Shown: piece by piece, positions 53,451 to 64,000 of the stretch | How the letters are laid out: each line of letters starts with the position of its first letter | Position numbering within the stretch: the first letter of the stretch is position 1 | Assembly: GCA_002049455.2 (NCBI GenBank) | Contig: KV918859.1 | Span: forward strand, 1 to 64,000 | Source of the DNA: Porphyra umbilicalis | Lineage: Eukaryota; Rhodophyta; Bangiophyceae; Bangiales; Bangiaceae | Direction of reading: 5' to 3' | DNA length: 64,000 nt | Position numbers and translations under genes: made by a program | The notes under the pieces: generated by a model | What the model was told of the DNA's origin: nothing | Databases searched by the model: none | What the model saw: the letters and a program-made list of their open reading frames with translations, nothing else

Positions 53451-53893
53451 GCCCAAAACCGTCGTCAAGAGCACGTCTGCTTTTCCGTGTTTTCGGACGA
53501 ACAAATTATCTGCAAGCCGCCTTGGGGCTCTGTCAAGGCTGTTTTTTTCCAGAAAAGGCGCCAAAATCATCTGTTCGCCGGGATAGATGCATCTCCACTC
53601 GTAAAAAGAGAGACACAGAATAAGACGAATACACTTCCCCCTTCCAGAAAGAGAGAGAGACGGAGAAGCATCTATGGCCCTGCTAGCTGGCGCAATGTGT
53701 GGAGTGAGGAACGATTCCTGTTCTCGCAAACACAAATATGCAAGGACCTCGCATGGGATGGCCTCTGAGAGCCTGTCAAGGGGGGTCGATCTGTTTTGTG
53801 CAAAGGAATTCTGTTTCTTCAAACAGGAACAAGGGCCTCCAAGAGGCTCAAAACAGGCAAAAACAGACGTGCTTTTGACAACGGTTCTCGGCC
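53451..53893. mobile_element. MITE with long TIRs (about 440 bp)
   Basis: The ends pair over about 42 bp with some mismatches: AAAACCGTCGTCAAGAGCAC then GTCTGCTTTT on the left, and the inverse of GAACCGTTGTCAAAAGCACG then TCTGTTTTT on the right. GGCCC occurs at both edges and may be the target duplication. The interior has purine-rich AGAGAGAGA tracts and no ORF. It interrupts a GC-rich, possibly coding region. Confidence 0.75.
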
Positions 53894-55074
53894 CGCTGCG
53901 CTGGGCGGCGGGCGCGCGCCTGGTGACCGACTGGTTGGTCGAGTGCTGTGTGCGGGCGCGCGGGGGGCCGGCGGCGGACAGCCGTGTCGGCGGCCGCGCC
54001 GGTCACCATTTTTGGTCGCCATTCTTAGCAACCGGCCCGCGGGCCGCCGTCGCGACGGGTGTGTGTGTGGCGACCGCGTGTCTTTTAGAGCTTCGACAAC
54101 CCCGTAGGTGCGGCTCTTAAGGTGCTGCCGACGCTTCTGTCGGCCTCAATACTGGATGTCGCCTGCGTCCGGGGCGCGCTCCCCACACAGCCGCCACAGC
54201 TGCCGCCAGTCGTTGGTGCTCGGGGTGGTGACGGCGACGGGCGGTGGTGGCGTCCCCGTGGTCGCCGTGGCCTTCGTCACGGGTACTCTCCCGCCGCCAA
54301 GATTGTGCACTGGAGAGGCGCGGCGGCTTTGAGACAGACGGGGGCCGCGATGGCGGCGGCGACAGCGGCACGAGCCCGCGGCAGCGGCGGTGGCTTCGCG
54401 CTGCGGCTGTGGTGGTGACGGAACGTGGCGGTGGCGCCGCCGCTGTCATTGCCGCCTTGTCCGCTGCGGGGGTGCGTGGCGACTGTGGCGGCGGCGGCGG
54501 CCACTGTGGGCGACGACAGCCTTGTAGGCGGCAATGCATCCGCGCGGGCGGGAGCCGAACTTGCTGCACGGTGGCGTGGCCTCGGACGTGACAGGCGGTA
54601 GACGCCTGGCGCGTGCGGTCGTCTCCGCTCGCGCAGCTTCCGTCTGCGGCAACAGCGGGGCGTGGCAGGGTGTGGGTAAGGAAGACGAGGGAATGCGGAT
54701 GGAGGAATTAATGCCCGCGCGTGGCGGTGGTCACCAGCTCATGTCGCCCGTCGGGGCCCGATCGTCGTGTCGGTCAATTCTCCCGCGCGGGTGGGCGGAC
54801 GGGCGGGCGAGCCACGGTGCCATGCAATGTCTTTGCCGAGCAAGCGGAGGGCGGTGGGGCGCCCTTGAGTCGCTCGCCCCGCCACCCGCCGTCCTTTCCC
54901 GTTGCCACCCGGGCGGCCGCTGCGTCGGGGGGAGTGGGGGGGTGTCGCTGGGGGGGTGGACGGCCCCAGGCGATGGGGCGAATGGCGACGCCGCCGCCCC
55001 TCGTGGCTGGCGACGCGGCCGCAGCCGACGTGTGCGGTAGAGGGGTGTTGCGCTTGCGCTCTCTTTCATACTGA
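53894..55074. other. GC-rich region without a confident gene
   Basis: Many overlapping frames. Gly/Ala-rich plus-strand stretches near 54240-54500 and 54530-55040 have no recognisable domain, so I cannot assign a strand. Confidence 0.35.
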
Positions 55075-55881
55075 GAGCAAAGCCAGCAATGTCGGGACTA
55101 TATTGTTAAATTCTCAATTGGGCATGCGACGTGGCGCCCTCCCAGAGGTCCCCTAACGGCGAGTCCTGAAATAGAGGATATACGCAATAGACTTACTCAT
55201 GAGTAGGCTACTTTTTCGACGATAGTCACGTTTATCGGTGGGTCGTTTGTTGTCTATTCCAATGGAGTATATCTCAGTGGAATCAGAGAGGCGCCAGCAC
55301 GGCAAGATCCCTGTGATCCGTCCGAGATTCCTGTCCTCAGGCTGGTAGGAGGTGGTGATCGTCTGCCACGACGCAGACACGAAGCACATACACGACGCGA
55401 AGTGGCCGATCGTGCTGATATACAACAATCATCTGACACATTGCAGCACCCCAGGTTGCCACCGTGCCAGTTTTTACAGCCTCGGCTCACTCCCTTGAGC
55501 CACTCATACTCGACCACAAGAAAGGAGGCAAAAGAGCACAGAGAGGTGTTCTACGTCTGTCCCTTGACGTACACGCGACGGCAGTGTGGGAGGCTCGGAA
55601 GGGTCGCATAGGACCCGGGGGCCCGCCAAGTGGCCGCAGGCGACGCGTGTGTGTCGCATGAATACGTCACGGCGTCTCACGTCGACTTCGTCTGCGTCCG
55701 TCGAGGCAGGAAATGTCGATTCTTGGGTCACCTGTCGTTCCCAACCTTTGCGTGCAGCGGCTATCGTTTCGCGGTCGTCGTTTGGCGTGGTCGTTTGTCA
55801 ACAGACACGTTTTTTGTTGCAACGATTTGGTGACCAGCCAGTGAGAGAGCTCGTAGCATAGTCCGAGTGTTTTAAATAGGG

Positions 55882-57116
55882 TAGGGTTGCCCAACTGGTT
55901 TATCGTAATTGGTTAAAACTGGTTTACATTGGGTAACAATCGGACATCGCTTGTGAACTGGTTTTGGATTCGAAATATTGGTCGAACTGGTTTTTTAAGT
56001 GTGAGAGCGTTGCTGTCCAGTGACCGGAACTGCCTGCGTTTCTTGGCTTTAAGTGCGGGACCCGATCCAGCTTAATGACCTGTGCACGACCTGAACCGAC
56101 GACGGGTGTCTTCGTCTCTCACACATCGCACACGAGTCGTGTAACTACATACCGCGCACGAGTCGTGTAACAAGAGGTATAACCAGAGGTATAACCACAC
56201 CGCACACATGTCGTGCAGCCACACCGCACACATGTCGTGCAATCACACCACCCACGCCCGCACAGGAAAGGGACGGCCACGTACGCAACTCGCAACCACG
56301 CGGGAAGAGTGAAGGTCCATGTACCTAGCATGTATGTACCTAGCAGCCTCGAGTAGATCTGGGAAAGAAAAGCAACGACGAGGACCATTGCACACGCCAA
56401 AAACACATCATGCACGAAGAATCAGCAGAGAAGGGAACACCGCGCAGATGAGACAGATGCTTGTGCCAGACGCGCTGCACGTAGACACAGAACGTACGCA
56501 CACTGCCCTCATCAGTAAATGACTCTGCTGACTCTCCCACTGACTCCACTGACTCTGCAACTCACTCCACTGACTCCACTGACTCAGCAACTGACTCCAC
56601 TGATCATCATACATACTGGCAGTTCGACTGACGTCCACATTATCACCTACAGATATCATTCACAGACATACACCAGCATCTCCCCGTGTATCACACCATG
56701 TGGGTCTGCATGACGACGAGGGAAGATGTCACTGCCCAAAGCGGTGCAATAGACGGATGCCTGGGACAAGTCCAAGGCCAGTGTTGGTGCAGCACATGGC
56801 ACCAAGGCGCCAACCGACGACAGAGCGTTCGGCGGGTGGGCGAGGAGGGAGGTAGATTTGCAACGGGCTCGTAAGGTGTGGCACTGAGAGCGACAGAGAA
56901 GACGGAGCATGACAGGGGGAGTGGGAGGAGTGTGGTGCAAGGGTCGGCAAGGACTGGGAGACCGGATCGTCCTCGCCCAGGATGAGCCGCAGACCCCCAG
57001 TCTCATGCGGGGCTGGCGATCGGCCGTGGTCCGCGAACTAGTTTAAAAACTGGTTATTGGCCACCAAACACATTGGATGAACTGGTTCGGCCCCTCGAAC
57101 CAATTGGGCAACACAA
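55882..57116. mobile_element. hAT-type non-autonomous element (1235 bp)
   Basis: An 8-bp duplication AAATAGGG (55874-55881 and 57117-57124) flanks inverted ends TAGGGTTGCCCAACTGGTT and TTGTGTTGCCCAATTGGTT. AACTGGTT recurs several times near the left end (55891, 55916, 55957, 55988 approximately) and at least twice near the right, the subterminal-repeat layout of hAT elements. No transposase; the interior is tandem repeats and unrecognised sequence. Confidence 0.8.
56110..56595. repeat. Tandem repeats inside the hAT-type element
   Basis: 56110-56260 contains repeats of ACCGCACACATGTCGTGCA and CACGAGTCGTGTAAC. 56519-56595 is a 9-bp array of TGACTCCAC/TGACTCTGC units. Confidence 0.8.
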
Positions 57117-57185
57117 AAATAGGGCGCCCGTGCCGTATTTCGGCTTCGAATAGGCCATGAGGCAGAGGTGTGATTTAAATAATTT

Positions 57186-57505
57186 CCCTGGCCTTTAGGA
57201 CAGGGTGCTCTAAAAGTGTAGTGATGCACACATATACTTAGATCACGGGACTTGCTCTCTGCTTCAGAGATGGCAGTCTGCATTCGGGATCTGAGGGCCT
57301 GTCGACGTTAAAAGGGTCGCGATGACGCTAAAAGCGAATAGAGTTACGTGGCTGAGAAGGACTGTCCTGCCACAAGGGTCACAGGGCCCGGACGGTGCCT
57401 GCCCCCCTACCACCCCCCACCGCCCCGAGTTGGGCGCGGCGACGGCGCGCAGCGACTACGGGGGTTGAACGCGCCCGCGATGACCCGCGGGTGATCGTGC
57501 CTGCG
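57186..57505 (+). repeat. Family A truncated copy (A2)
   Basis: The left 320 bp of family A, same orientation as A1, starting CCCTGGCCTTTAGGACAGGG. It diverges after GATCGTGCCTGCGGCC. Confidence 0.8.
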
Positions 57506-59997
57506 GCCAACAAGTCGGGTGGGGAAGCGAGCGGCAAGGGATGGAGATGGCGACGGGGTGCCGGGGGGGGGTCCGCCGCCGCCCTACCCGGCGATCACCG
57601 CCGCGGCGGAGGTGACCGCCGCCACCGCCGCCGCCGCCGCCGCCGCGGCGAACCTGTCGGGACCGCCCGTGACGGAGGAGTGGGTCGCTCTCGGCACCAC
57701 GATGACGAGGAAGCGCGCGGGAGTTTCCGAGGCTGCCGACGTCGATGGCGGCACCATGGCCGCGCTGCTTTGCGCTCTCGCGGCCGCCGTGGCGGGCGGC
57801 GCGTCGACGGCGGTGGTAGACGCCGGCGACCGCCTCTCTACCCTCCTCGCTGTCGCATCTGCCATTGCCGCACATTCCGCCACCAACCCGTGTGTGCGGG
57901 CGGTCTCCCGGGGGGGTGCTGGCACTCACCGCCGTGCTCGTCGCCCTGCCCCTGCCGCCGCCCACCGACGGCGCGGCGTCGCGCCCGCCGCCGTAGCCGC
58001 CGCCGTCGCGGCTGGTGCTCGCTGTGCCGGCAGCGGTGGCGGCCGCCCTTCGCTTTGCCGCCCGTGGCAGTGAAGCCACCAAAGCCGCCGTTGACGCGCC
58101 ACTCCCCGCCGACGGCGGGGGGCGGTCCGGGTTGGACGTGGTCCGGGGTACGCCGGCGGCGGCCGCCGTGGCCGCGGCGGCGGCGGGCGGCGCCGCGGCG
58201 GGCGCCCGCCCCGCCGCGCTCGCCACCACCGCGATGGTGTGGTCCCTCCTCACTGTCGACAACGCGTAGACGGCCGTGGCGGGCGTGTTTTCCCACGCCC
58301 GCTGCTTGGCGTACGTCGCCTCCGCGGGCCCTCCGCCCATCGCCGTCGGTGGCGGCGGCGGCGGGGGTGAGGGCGGGAACCCTCCCCCCCGCCCCCCCCT
58401 CCTTCCCCTTCCCGTCCCGCTCGTCGCTCTCCTGCCGCCCGTCGGGACCCCCGCCGCGGATCCGCACCTGGTCACGGCGGCGCTCGCTACGCTCCGCACG
58501 GTCGCCGTCCCTACGGGAAAAATTTCCTGGATATCCAGCCACTTTGAAAAGCGCCGATCTGACACTCACAGGAGAAATATTTCCGTCTGTAGGCTCCAAG
58601 TTGACACGCCGTATTCCGGTCGCGGGGGCCCTCCCGTCGTCAAGGATCAAGGAAAAAAGCTGGATCAGATGGGACTTTGGTTGGCTCACAACGCTCCTCA
58701 CTTCACTGTAAGCATACACATGATTGGTTCTCTGTGTCCTCTGATACTGTTGCTTATAGTAGTTGATTTGAATGATATTTATTAGTGCTGCCATGTGAAC
58801 CTACAGTCAAGTGCAATCAAGCAAGTGGAAATTAACATGAGCCGGTGAAGCGAGCGGCACGAACGCCCCGAGCCCCCGCCCGCTTCCCCCCCCTGCAAAG
58901 AAAAGGCAAGGCACAAGAAGAGCAGACAGATGTAGACAGAAAAAGTACAGGAACATACGGTAAACACCATAGCACAGAATAAGGTGCAGAAACAGAGCCA
59001 AGAGCAGAGCGGCGTGTACAGGTCAGTGGCCAGTTCACACAAAACAACCCGGCATTCGGACACTCCCCACTTACTCACCCCTCCAACGGAGAGGGATCTG
59101 CGTGGTCGTGAAGCGGGTGGTCGTGACGGCGGCGTCCACATGGGCCAATCCGACGGGAGAGGTTGCGGGGGCGGCGTCCGGCTGTACGCCGATAGTGCGG
59201 ACGCGGCGCAGCGAGAGATGCCCCCGTCCCCTGTCTCCATCCCCTCTCCTCTTCCACCTCCCTCGTACTCCTCCCGCGCCTCTCTCCCGTCCCCCTTTCC
59301 CGTCCCCCCGAACATATCCAGCTCAAAGGTTGGCATAAAAAAAATCACAGCAAGACGTCTCACATGCGTCCACATACCTTCACATAGGGCACGCTCCAAG
59401 GAAGCAAGGGGGGGGGGATACGTGCCTGGGACAACGGCAAGGACGGGAACAACAGGTGTGCGCGAGGGGGGGAGGAGACGACCAAGATCCGTTGCAACGC
59501 CGCCGAAGCAGACGATCTGTTTAAACGACGGGGGGGCGGGCGGCACACATCAGGAATGGGCGTCTGGGGGGGGGAAAGCTGCCCAAGCGCCGGCGATCTG
59601 GGCCACACACTGCGGCGCGGAAGATCGCCTGACGTGCAGCGCGCGTCGGGCGACAGACCGCCCGAGATCCTGGATTTTCTGACCAGCTGCAATTGTTGGG
59701 GCTCGCTCAGGTGGCTTGGAATGATGCTTGCTGTTTGGCCCGCTCCTGCGAGCCGCTGGATCAGTCGAACGGCTTCTGTTTCCGACCGAAATGGACTTCG
59801 AGGCCACCGGATCCGACTTTTTCCTGGATCCCGGGGCCAAAAAAGCTGGATATCCAGCACATTTTTCCCGTAGGGCGTCGTTGACGCGGCGTGCGCGGCG
59901 CTCATGCCTCCCATCCCCGCCGGCGCGGCGTTGCGCACCCCACCCCGCTCTGTCACCGTCACGCCGGCGGTCGGTGAGAGTTCAACGATGACCATGA
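57506..59997. other. GC-rich ORF block, strand unresolved, split by a TA-flanked element
   Basis: Plus-strand reading: Ala-rich hydrophobic frames at 57519-58269 (TEEWVALGTTMTRKRAG, MAALLCALAAAVAGGAST, GLDVVRGTPAAAA, MVWSLLTVDNA stop), needing one frame change at a G7 run (57915) and either a stop or a short GT-AG intron near 57990. Minus-strand reading of the same DNA: AKQRAWENTPATAVYALSTV then RRDHTIAVVASAAG (about 58310-58200), which resembles the R-x-W ... LAVQTLRN motif of DUF599-type membrane proteins, preceded across the TA element by a possible start (MVIVELSPTAGVTVTERGG, 59989). Neither is convincing. If the minus reading is right, the transposon at 58514 disrupts the gene. Confidence 0.25.
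58514..59870. mobile_element. TA-flanked TIR element (1357 bp)
   Basis: Inverted ends of 28 bp with 25 matches: CGGGAAAAATTTCCTGGATA then TCCAGC on the left; CGGGAAAAATGTGCTGGATA then TCCAGC read inward from the right. TA flanks both sides (58512-58513, 59871-59872), as in Tc1/mariner. The interior has a minus-strand open frame (about 59546-58782) with a hydrophobic C-terminal part but no transposase signature. Non-autonomous. Confidence 0.8.
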
Positions 59998-60936
59998 GGC
60001 CCGTTCTCAGTCGCGCTTCGTGTGACGGAACGCCAGATGCACCGTAATTCTATTGGTCGAGAAGCGAAACACAGGGCTACCAGGCGCCACATTGTACGCC
60101 ACATGAAGCAACCTGCGTAAACGTTTCGCGTAGGTTGCTTCATGTGACCACATGTGGCGGCCGCCGCGGTCTCGCAATGCATTTCGAAACGGCTGTCACT
60201 TGCTGCGCAATTATGTGTGGATCGCACAAGAAATCCAAGGCTGTCAGTCACCAGCCAATTTAACTGTGACGCTTCGTGACAAGACGCAAGCAGCGCCAGC
60301 ATGCGTTGGTCAGAGCCACCCGTACCAGGCCCACCAACGGGTCAGAGCAGCCCGCTCGTAGCGGCCACCCCCGCTCTTGGCGGTCATCCCCGCTCATTCC
60401 CCCCCCCACGCATTTCACGTCCGCCCTGGCCAGCCGCAGCGTTCAACATGCCACTCCTTCTTGTTCCAGCACGTGTGAGTCGCGGTGGTTCATAGCCGCG
60501 GACATTTTATGTCGGTAGTGGTGCGGTGAACGAGATGCAAGACCCTGAAAGCCCTGAGATGCACCCGGTCGCTCGCCAGTGGAGAAGAAAGCGGTCCCCG
60601 GAGCAAGGAGCTTCACAATTTTTCGCTCCCCCCATCTCACATCAGCTACCACTCGCGCGCTCCTTGTCGCACATCTCTTTGTTCCAGCCAGTCGTCCTCC
60701 TTCTCCCTCCTGCGTCGCTTCCTCCACTCCTCAAGCACGGCGCACGCTTGGAACTGCCTGGGTGAACCCGCATCAATCCGATCGTAGCTCAAGAGAACCA
60801 TTCGAATTGATTTGGACTTGTACATGTATTTTTACAGTCACCTCAAAAGTGTCGTTCGTGTCTGCGCGCAGCACTCTCACTTCGCTGCGCCGTCACATGA
60901 ATGTGGCGTCACACGAAGCGCGACTGAGAACGGGCC
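59998..60936. mobile_element. Tourist-like (Harbinger-type) MITE (939 bp)
   Basis: Perfect inverted ends of 30 bp beginning GGCCCGTTCTCAGTCGCGCT, flanked by TGA (59995-59997 and 60937-60939). An internal hairpin at about 60101-60147 has ACATGAAGCAACCT arms. GGCC start plus a 3-bp T-N-A duplication is the PIF/Tourist pattern. No ORF recognised. Confidence 0.85.
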
Positions 60937-61084
60937 TGACTCTCGCTCGTCGGTGCACACCCGCAGTGTCAGGTCGCATCAGTGTAAGCAGGACAATGCC
61001 CATGTGATTTAAATCATGAGACCCTCCGAGTAAATGATTTAAAGCTTTAAAATCAGCATGATTTAAATCAAATAAAAATCACCT
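60937..61084. repeat. AT-rich palindromic motif cluster
   Basis: ATGATTTAAATCA-type palindromes at about 61004-61016 and 61059-61071, with a half-copy (AATGATTTAAAGC) at 61033. It stands out in the GC-rich surroundings. It lies just inside the right end of B3. Confidence 0.6.
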
Positions 61085-61287
61085 CTCATCTCTGCCATGC
61101 GCGACCTATTGTGACACTCGGACTATCAATCCGAGTTAGACTTATCTAAATTCAAGGAGGTCGTTCGACGCTCTATAGGGCACGTTCACGTTGACACACA
61201 GCTGTTCGTGGCCTATTGAGCGAATTTAGACACGTTTCACCAATGATTGAGACACGTTGTGATAGACCGACATTGCTGGCTTTGCTC

Positions 61288-63039
61288 TGATGCGAGGGGT
61301 GTGTAATTTTTGTCTTTGTGTGCGTTGGTGTTCATGGCATCATCTCAGCAATCCATCGCTCATGTCCCTTGCCCTTTCTGCGGCTCAAACTGGGAGGTAG
61401 TACAGTACGTACAGTCATTCTCCATTCCTGTGACATCCTTTCTTGGGCACCGGTGCCTAGTAACGAATGTAGGTCGACCGGGCTCTACGGTGCGATCAAG
61501 GCCGATCTTGAGCAGCTATCGTCCTCTTCGATACGAAAATCCGGGGCCACTTGCACTCAGTTGTGGATTGAATGGCTGCCACAAAGGATGCCTTCGAATG
61601 GAGAAAGACTGTACCCAATATTATTTGCCCACCCTGGAAAGGCGATTGCGGTCGTCAATGGGATTGGATAATCGGCCTCTCTGGCCCTGATTTGCCACAT
61701 TCTGGGGACTGGAGCGAGAAGCGTTCACCCAGTGACCTACGAAGAAACGCCCCCAGCTTGTCACCAGCGGATAGAAACTCACCAGAACCATCATGGCGGG
61801 ATGTCGAAGGACCCCCATCACCCCTCTGCAGGTAGGCGCGATCAAGGAGATGGTCGCCAACAAACAGCTCAACGGCGACATGGCAACGTCTATCAGCCAC
61901 AATCGAAGAACGGATGCTTACGTCGCTACCGCCACTCGGGGGTATGGCGGGCTGGCTGACAATGTAAACAGGGGCAGGACAAAGGCGATGAGTGAATGCG
62001 AGCTGCCCAGGCTCCGTCTGACGGAGCAGGACGCCCCCTTCGCCAGTCTGGCCCAAGAATAATGAATAGCACGATGCCGAGAGCACCAACACTGCTGGAG
62101 GAACCTCTCCCCCCCACTTGTCTTTCCAAACGATGCAGAAGGCCGTCAAGGGCCTTGGATTGTCATCTCGTTCTCCTGCCAAGAAAGTTCTCCTCGTCTG
62201 CCAACAAGGACACACGCCTCGTGGAGAAGGAACCGCGGGTCGGGGACCGACCACTGGGTGTTGGTCTTCTTCTCCGACAAAAGCTCCTTTGTCATGCGGC
62301 AGCAGCAAGCGCAGTTTGTGTGTGGCCGGTCTCAGCAACCGTGCGCATTGGCCACGGATAGGGGTGGACAAGGAATATTCGGTACAAACTGTACATTCTT
62401 AGTCACTTTGAGGGTGGCTGTTCCAGGGTGGTGCTGACGTACATGATGTCGCACGCGCCGAGGCTGTTCGCTGCGCTTCGCGATCTCTTTAATCACCATA
62501 TTACGGTGTTGGTGCGAACCGCTGGGCTTGCTCTAAGGCCATCGGTATCCGTGTCGAAGGCCTCCCGTTTCTGCCCCTGCCTCTTCGCGCTTCTCCACCT
62601 GAGTCTTCGGGCCATCTGGTGCCGCGGATTGGCGGCACACGCCCGTCCACCCTTGTTTTTCGCCTCTCTACTGCCGCGTTTTGGCGACACACGCCCGTCT
62701 CCGTCTTTTTTTACCCTTCTGGTGCCGTACGCGTACGGTGTGGAGACGAGCACATGCATGATCTGGGGCACCTTGGATTCCCCGAAGAGGGTATTTAGTC
62801 TGATAGACTGGCGCTCCTTCGAGGTGGTCGAGGGAGCCAGCCTCAGAACCAGAGGCAACCTTTTCCTTCGCCTCCGCTCCCGACCACTCCCACCGTCGTC
62901 GCGCCCATCGACTTCCTGAGACCCCTCCTCCATCGTGTCCATCGTCTTCGGCGGAGCCTTCCCCGTCACGCTCGATCCTTCTAGAGTACGTTTGCTCCGC
63001 CACGTGGGCGGGCAGGTCTTACAGATAGGACGGCGGCCG
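61288..63039. other. Region with unrecognised ORFs
   Basis: Possible short plus-strand proteins (61793-62062, MAGCRRTPITPLQVGAIKEM ..., helix-rich and basic, DNA-binding in style) and a 239-codon minus-strand frame ending at 61655 overlap each other, so at most one is real. 62600-62720 holds two diverged units of about 60 bp (GCCGCGNNTTGGCGNCACAC). I recognise no family. Confidence 0.3.
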
Positions 63040-63640
63040 TCGGTCAGGTCGGCGACCGTCGGCTGGGGCGGCGGCCAAAAGTTGATGATGCGGCCAACGG
63101 CCGAGGCGGCGACCAGGGCTGGGGAAGAGGCCGACTGTGGGGGCGGCGGCCGAACTTCGGAGTGGCTGTCGTCGGCGGCGGCGGCGGTCTGCGCCGGGGG
63201 TGGCGGCCGCACGCGGGGGCGGCGGTCGGCAGCAACAAAAGGCGATGGAGGCCAGTCGCTGGAGCGGCGGCCAGTGCCGGAGGCGGCGGCCACGGGCTGG
63301 TGCGGCGGCCAGTGGCTGCGATTGCGGCCGTCAGCGGGCACGGTGGCCGTCGGCGGGGGCGGGGGCCGCTGGCTGGGAAAGGGGCCTGCGGCGAGAAGGA
63401 GGGCCAGCGGCAGGAGCGGCTACCAGCGGCGGAAGCGGCGAACAGCGGCAGCAGCGGTAACCAGAGGCGGGGGCGGCGGCCGGCGGCAAGGGTGGCGGCC
63501 GGTGGCAACGGTGGCGACCGGCGGCAAGGGCGGCGGCCAGCGGCGGGGGCAGCGGCCGGCGGCGGAGGCAGCGACCAGCGGCGGGGGATTCGGCCGGCGG
63601 AGGGGGCGGCGGACGGCGGCGGGGGCCATGTGCTCTGATG
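63040..63640. repeat. GGCGGCGGCC-rich minisatellite
   Basis: An irregular array of GGCGGCNGCC(G/A)GCGGC blocks with periods around 30 bp. The plus strand is open as Gly/Arg/Ala and the minus strand as Pro/Ala/Arg, and neither is informative. It is compositionally like the spacer at 25960-26450. Confidence 0.7.
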
Positions 63641-64000
63641 GCACAGCAGCTGGCCGAGGCGGCGTAGATGGTGAGAGGCCGCGCGGCTTCCTGCTCTTTC
63701 TTCGAAATTCTGTTTCTGAAACGTCCGTGACGAGTATGAGTTGTGGACATGAAGAATAGACACCGGTCACCTATTGAATGCGCACAGGCGCTTTTCAGTG
63801 ATGCATGGTCGACTTCGTGGACTGTGTGGCGTCTGCCAAGTGTGTTGCCCACGCAGCTAATCATCGGCCCCGCTGGCAACACTCTTGGCCGCAGTCAGGC
63901 ACTGACGCCACCAAATTTCGTGGACAGCCATGTAATGGAGGCTGACTCTTGACTGGCCAGCTGTCACGCTTGACCGCTGCATGCTGGGGGTTCACGGGTG
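63641..64000. other. Window end
   Basis: No gene or element recognised in the last 360 bp. The terminal sequence CTGTCACGCTTGACC loosely recalls CTGTCAAGACTGG at the window start. Confidence 0.4.

Larger units (their letters stand above)
55075..61287. mobile_element. Family B-type element B3 with nested insertions (6.2 kb)
   Basis: Perfect 21-bp terminal inverted repeats beginning GAGCAAAGCCAGCAATGTCG, flanked by TGA on both sides (55072-55074, 61288-61290). The left 400 bp are a diverged version of B1 30396-30790, and the right 200 bp of B1 31320-31519. Between them lie a hAT-type element, a family A copy, a GC-rich ORF block, a TA-flanked element and a Tourist-like element. Confidence 0.8.

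Noticed and set aside
52515..53822. 435-codon minus-strand frame 3' of Element 3
   Set aside because: It runs through a MITE and a C14 run, has no resemblance to the Myb partner expected there, and looks like chance openness.

Overview
The window is nuclear DNA of a very GC-rich eukaryote. Three things point that way: an intron with GTACGT...CGCAG borders in a peptidase gene, dense eukaryote-type DNA transposons, and strongly GC-biased Ala/Gly/Pro/Arg-rich coding sequence full of homopolymers and minisatellites. A red alga of the Porphyra/Pyropia kind would fit the base composition and gene style. That is an inference, and no gene in the window proves it. LEFT THIRD (1-20 kb) carries the host genes. 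A cytosolic-type dipeptidyl peptidase 8/9-like (S9B) gene on the minus strand is flanked by two inverted, convergent paralogues of a secreted alpha/beta-hydrolase-fold protein; both paralogues lack the nucleophilic serine and a C-terminal catalytic histidine. A GC-saturated block (12-14.9 kb) follows that I cannot resolve. After it come an intact leucine-rich, F-box-like 596-residue protein and a small secreted DNA/RNA non-specific nuclease. MIDDLE AND RIGHT (20-61 kb) are transposons nested in transposons. Element 1 (21605-30392; TSD TAA) and Element 2 (34555-46746; TSD TAA) are large PIF/Harbinger elements. Each has three gene regions: a Pro-rich repeat-containing ORF, a Myb/SANT-like DNA-binding protein, and a convergent DDE transposase. 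Element 3 (from 50181) is a truncated relative. Element 2 sits inside a 1.12-kb non-autonomous relative (family B, copy B2) whose uninterrupted sister B1 lies at 30396-31519. The reassembled B2 has the same length as B1 to within one base. Element 2's own transposase is split by a 3.7-kb TIR element with an AT duplication. A third family-B element (55075-61287, TSD TGA) encloses a hAT-type element with an 8-bp TSD, a TA-flanked element and a Tourist-like element with a TGA TSD. Two 398-bp Stowaway-like MITEs (TSD TA) lie inside Element 1. All three transposase copies seen are broken, so any current mobility would need transposase from elsewhere. The TIRs of Element 1, Element 2 and family B share one 19-bp pattern, which suggests a common transposase. 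RIGHT END (61-64 kb) has only short unrecognised ORFs and a GGC-rich minisatellite. Several apparent frameshifts in the peptidase gene fall in G/C homopolymers and look like sequence errors rather than gene decay.
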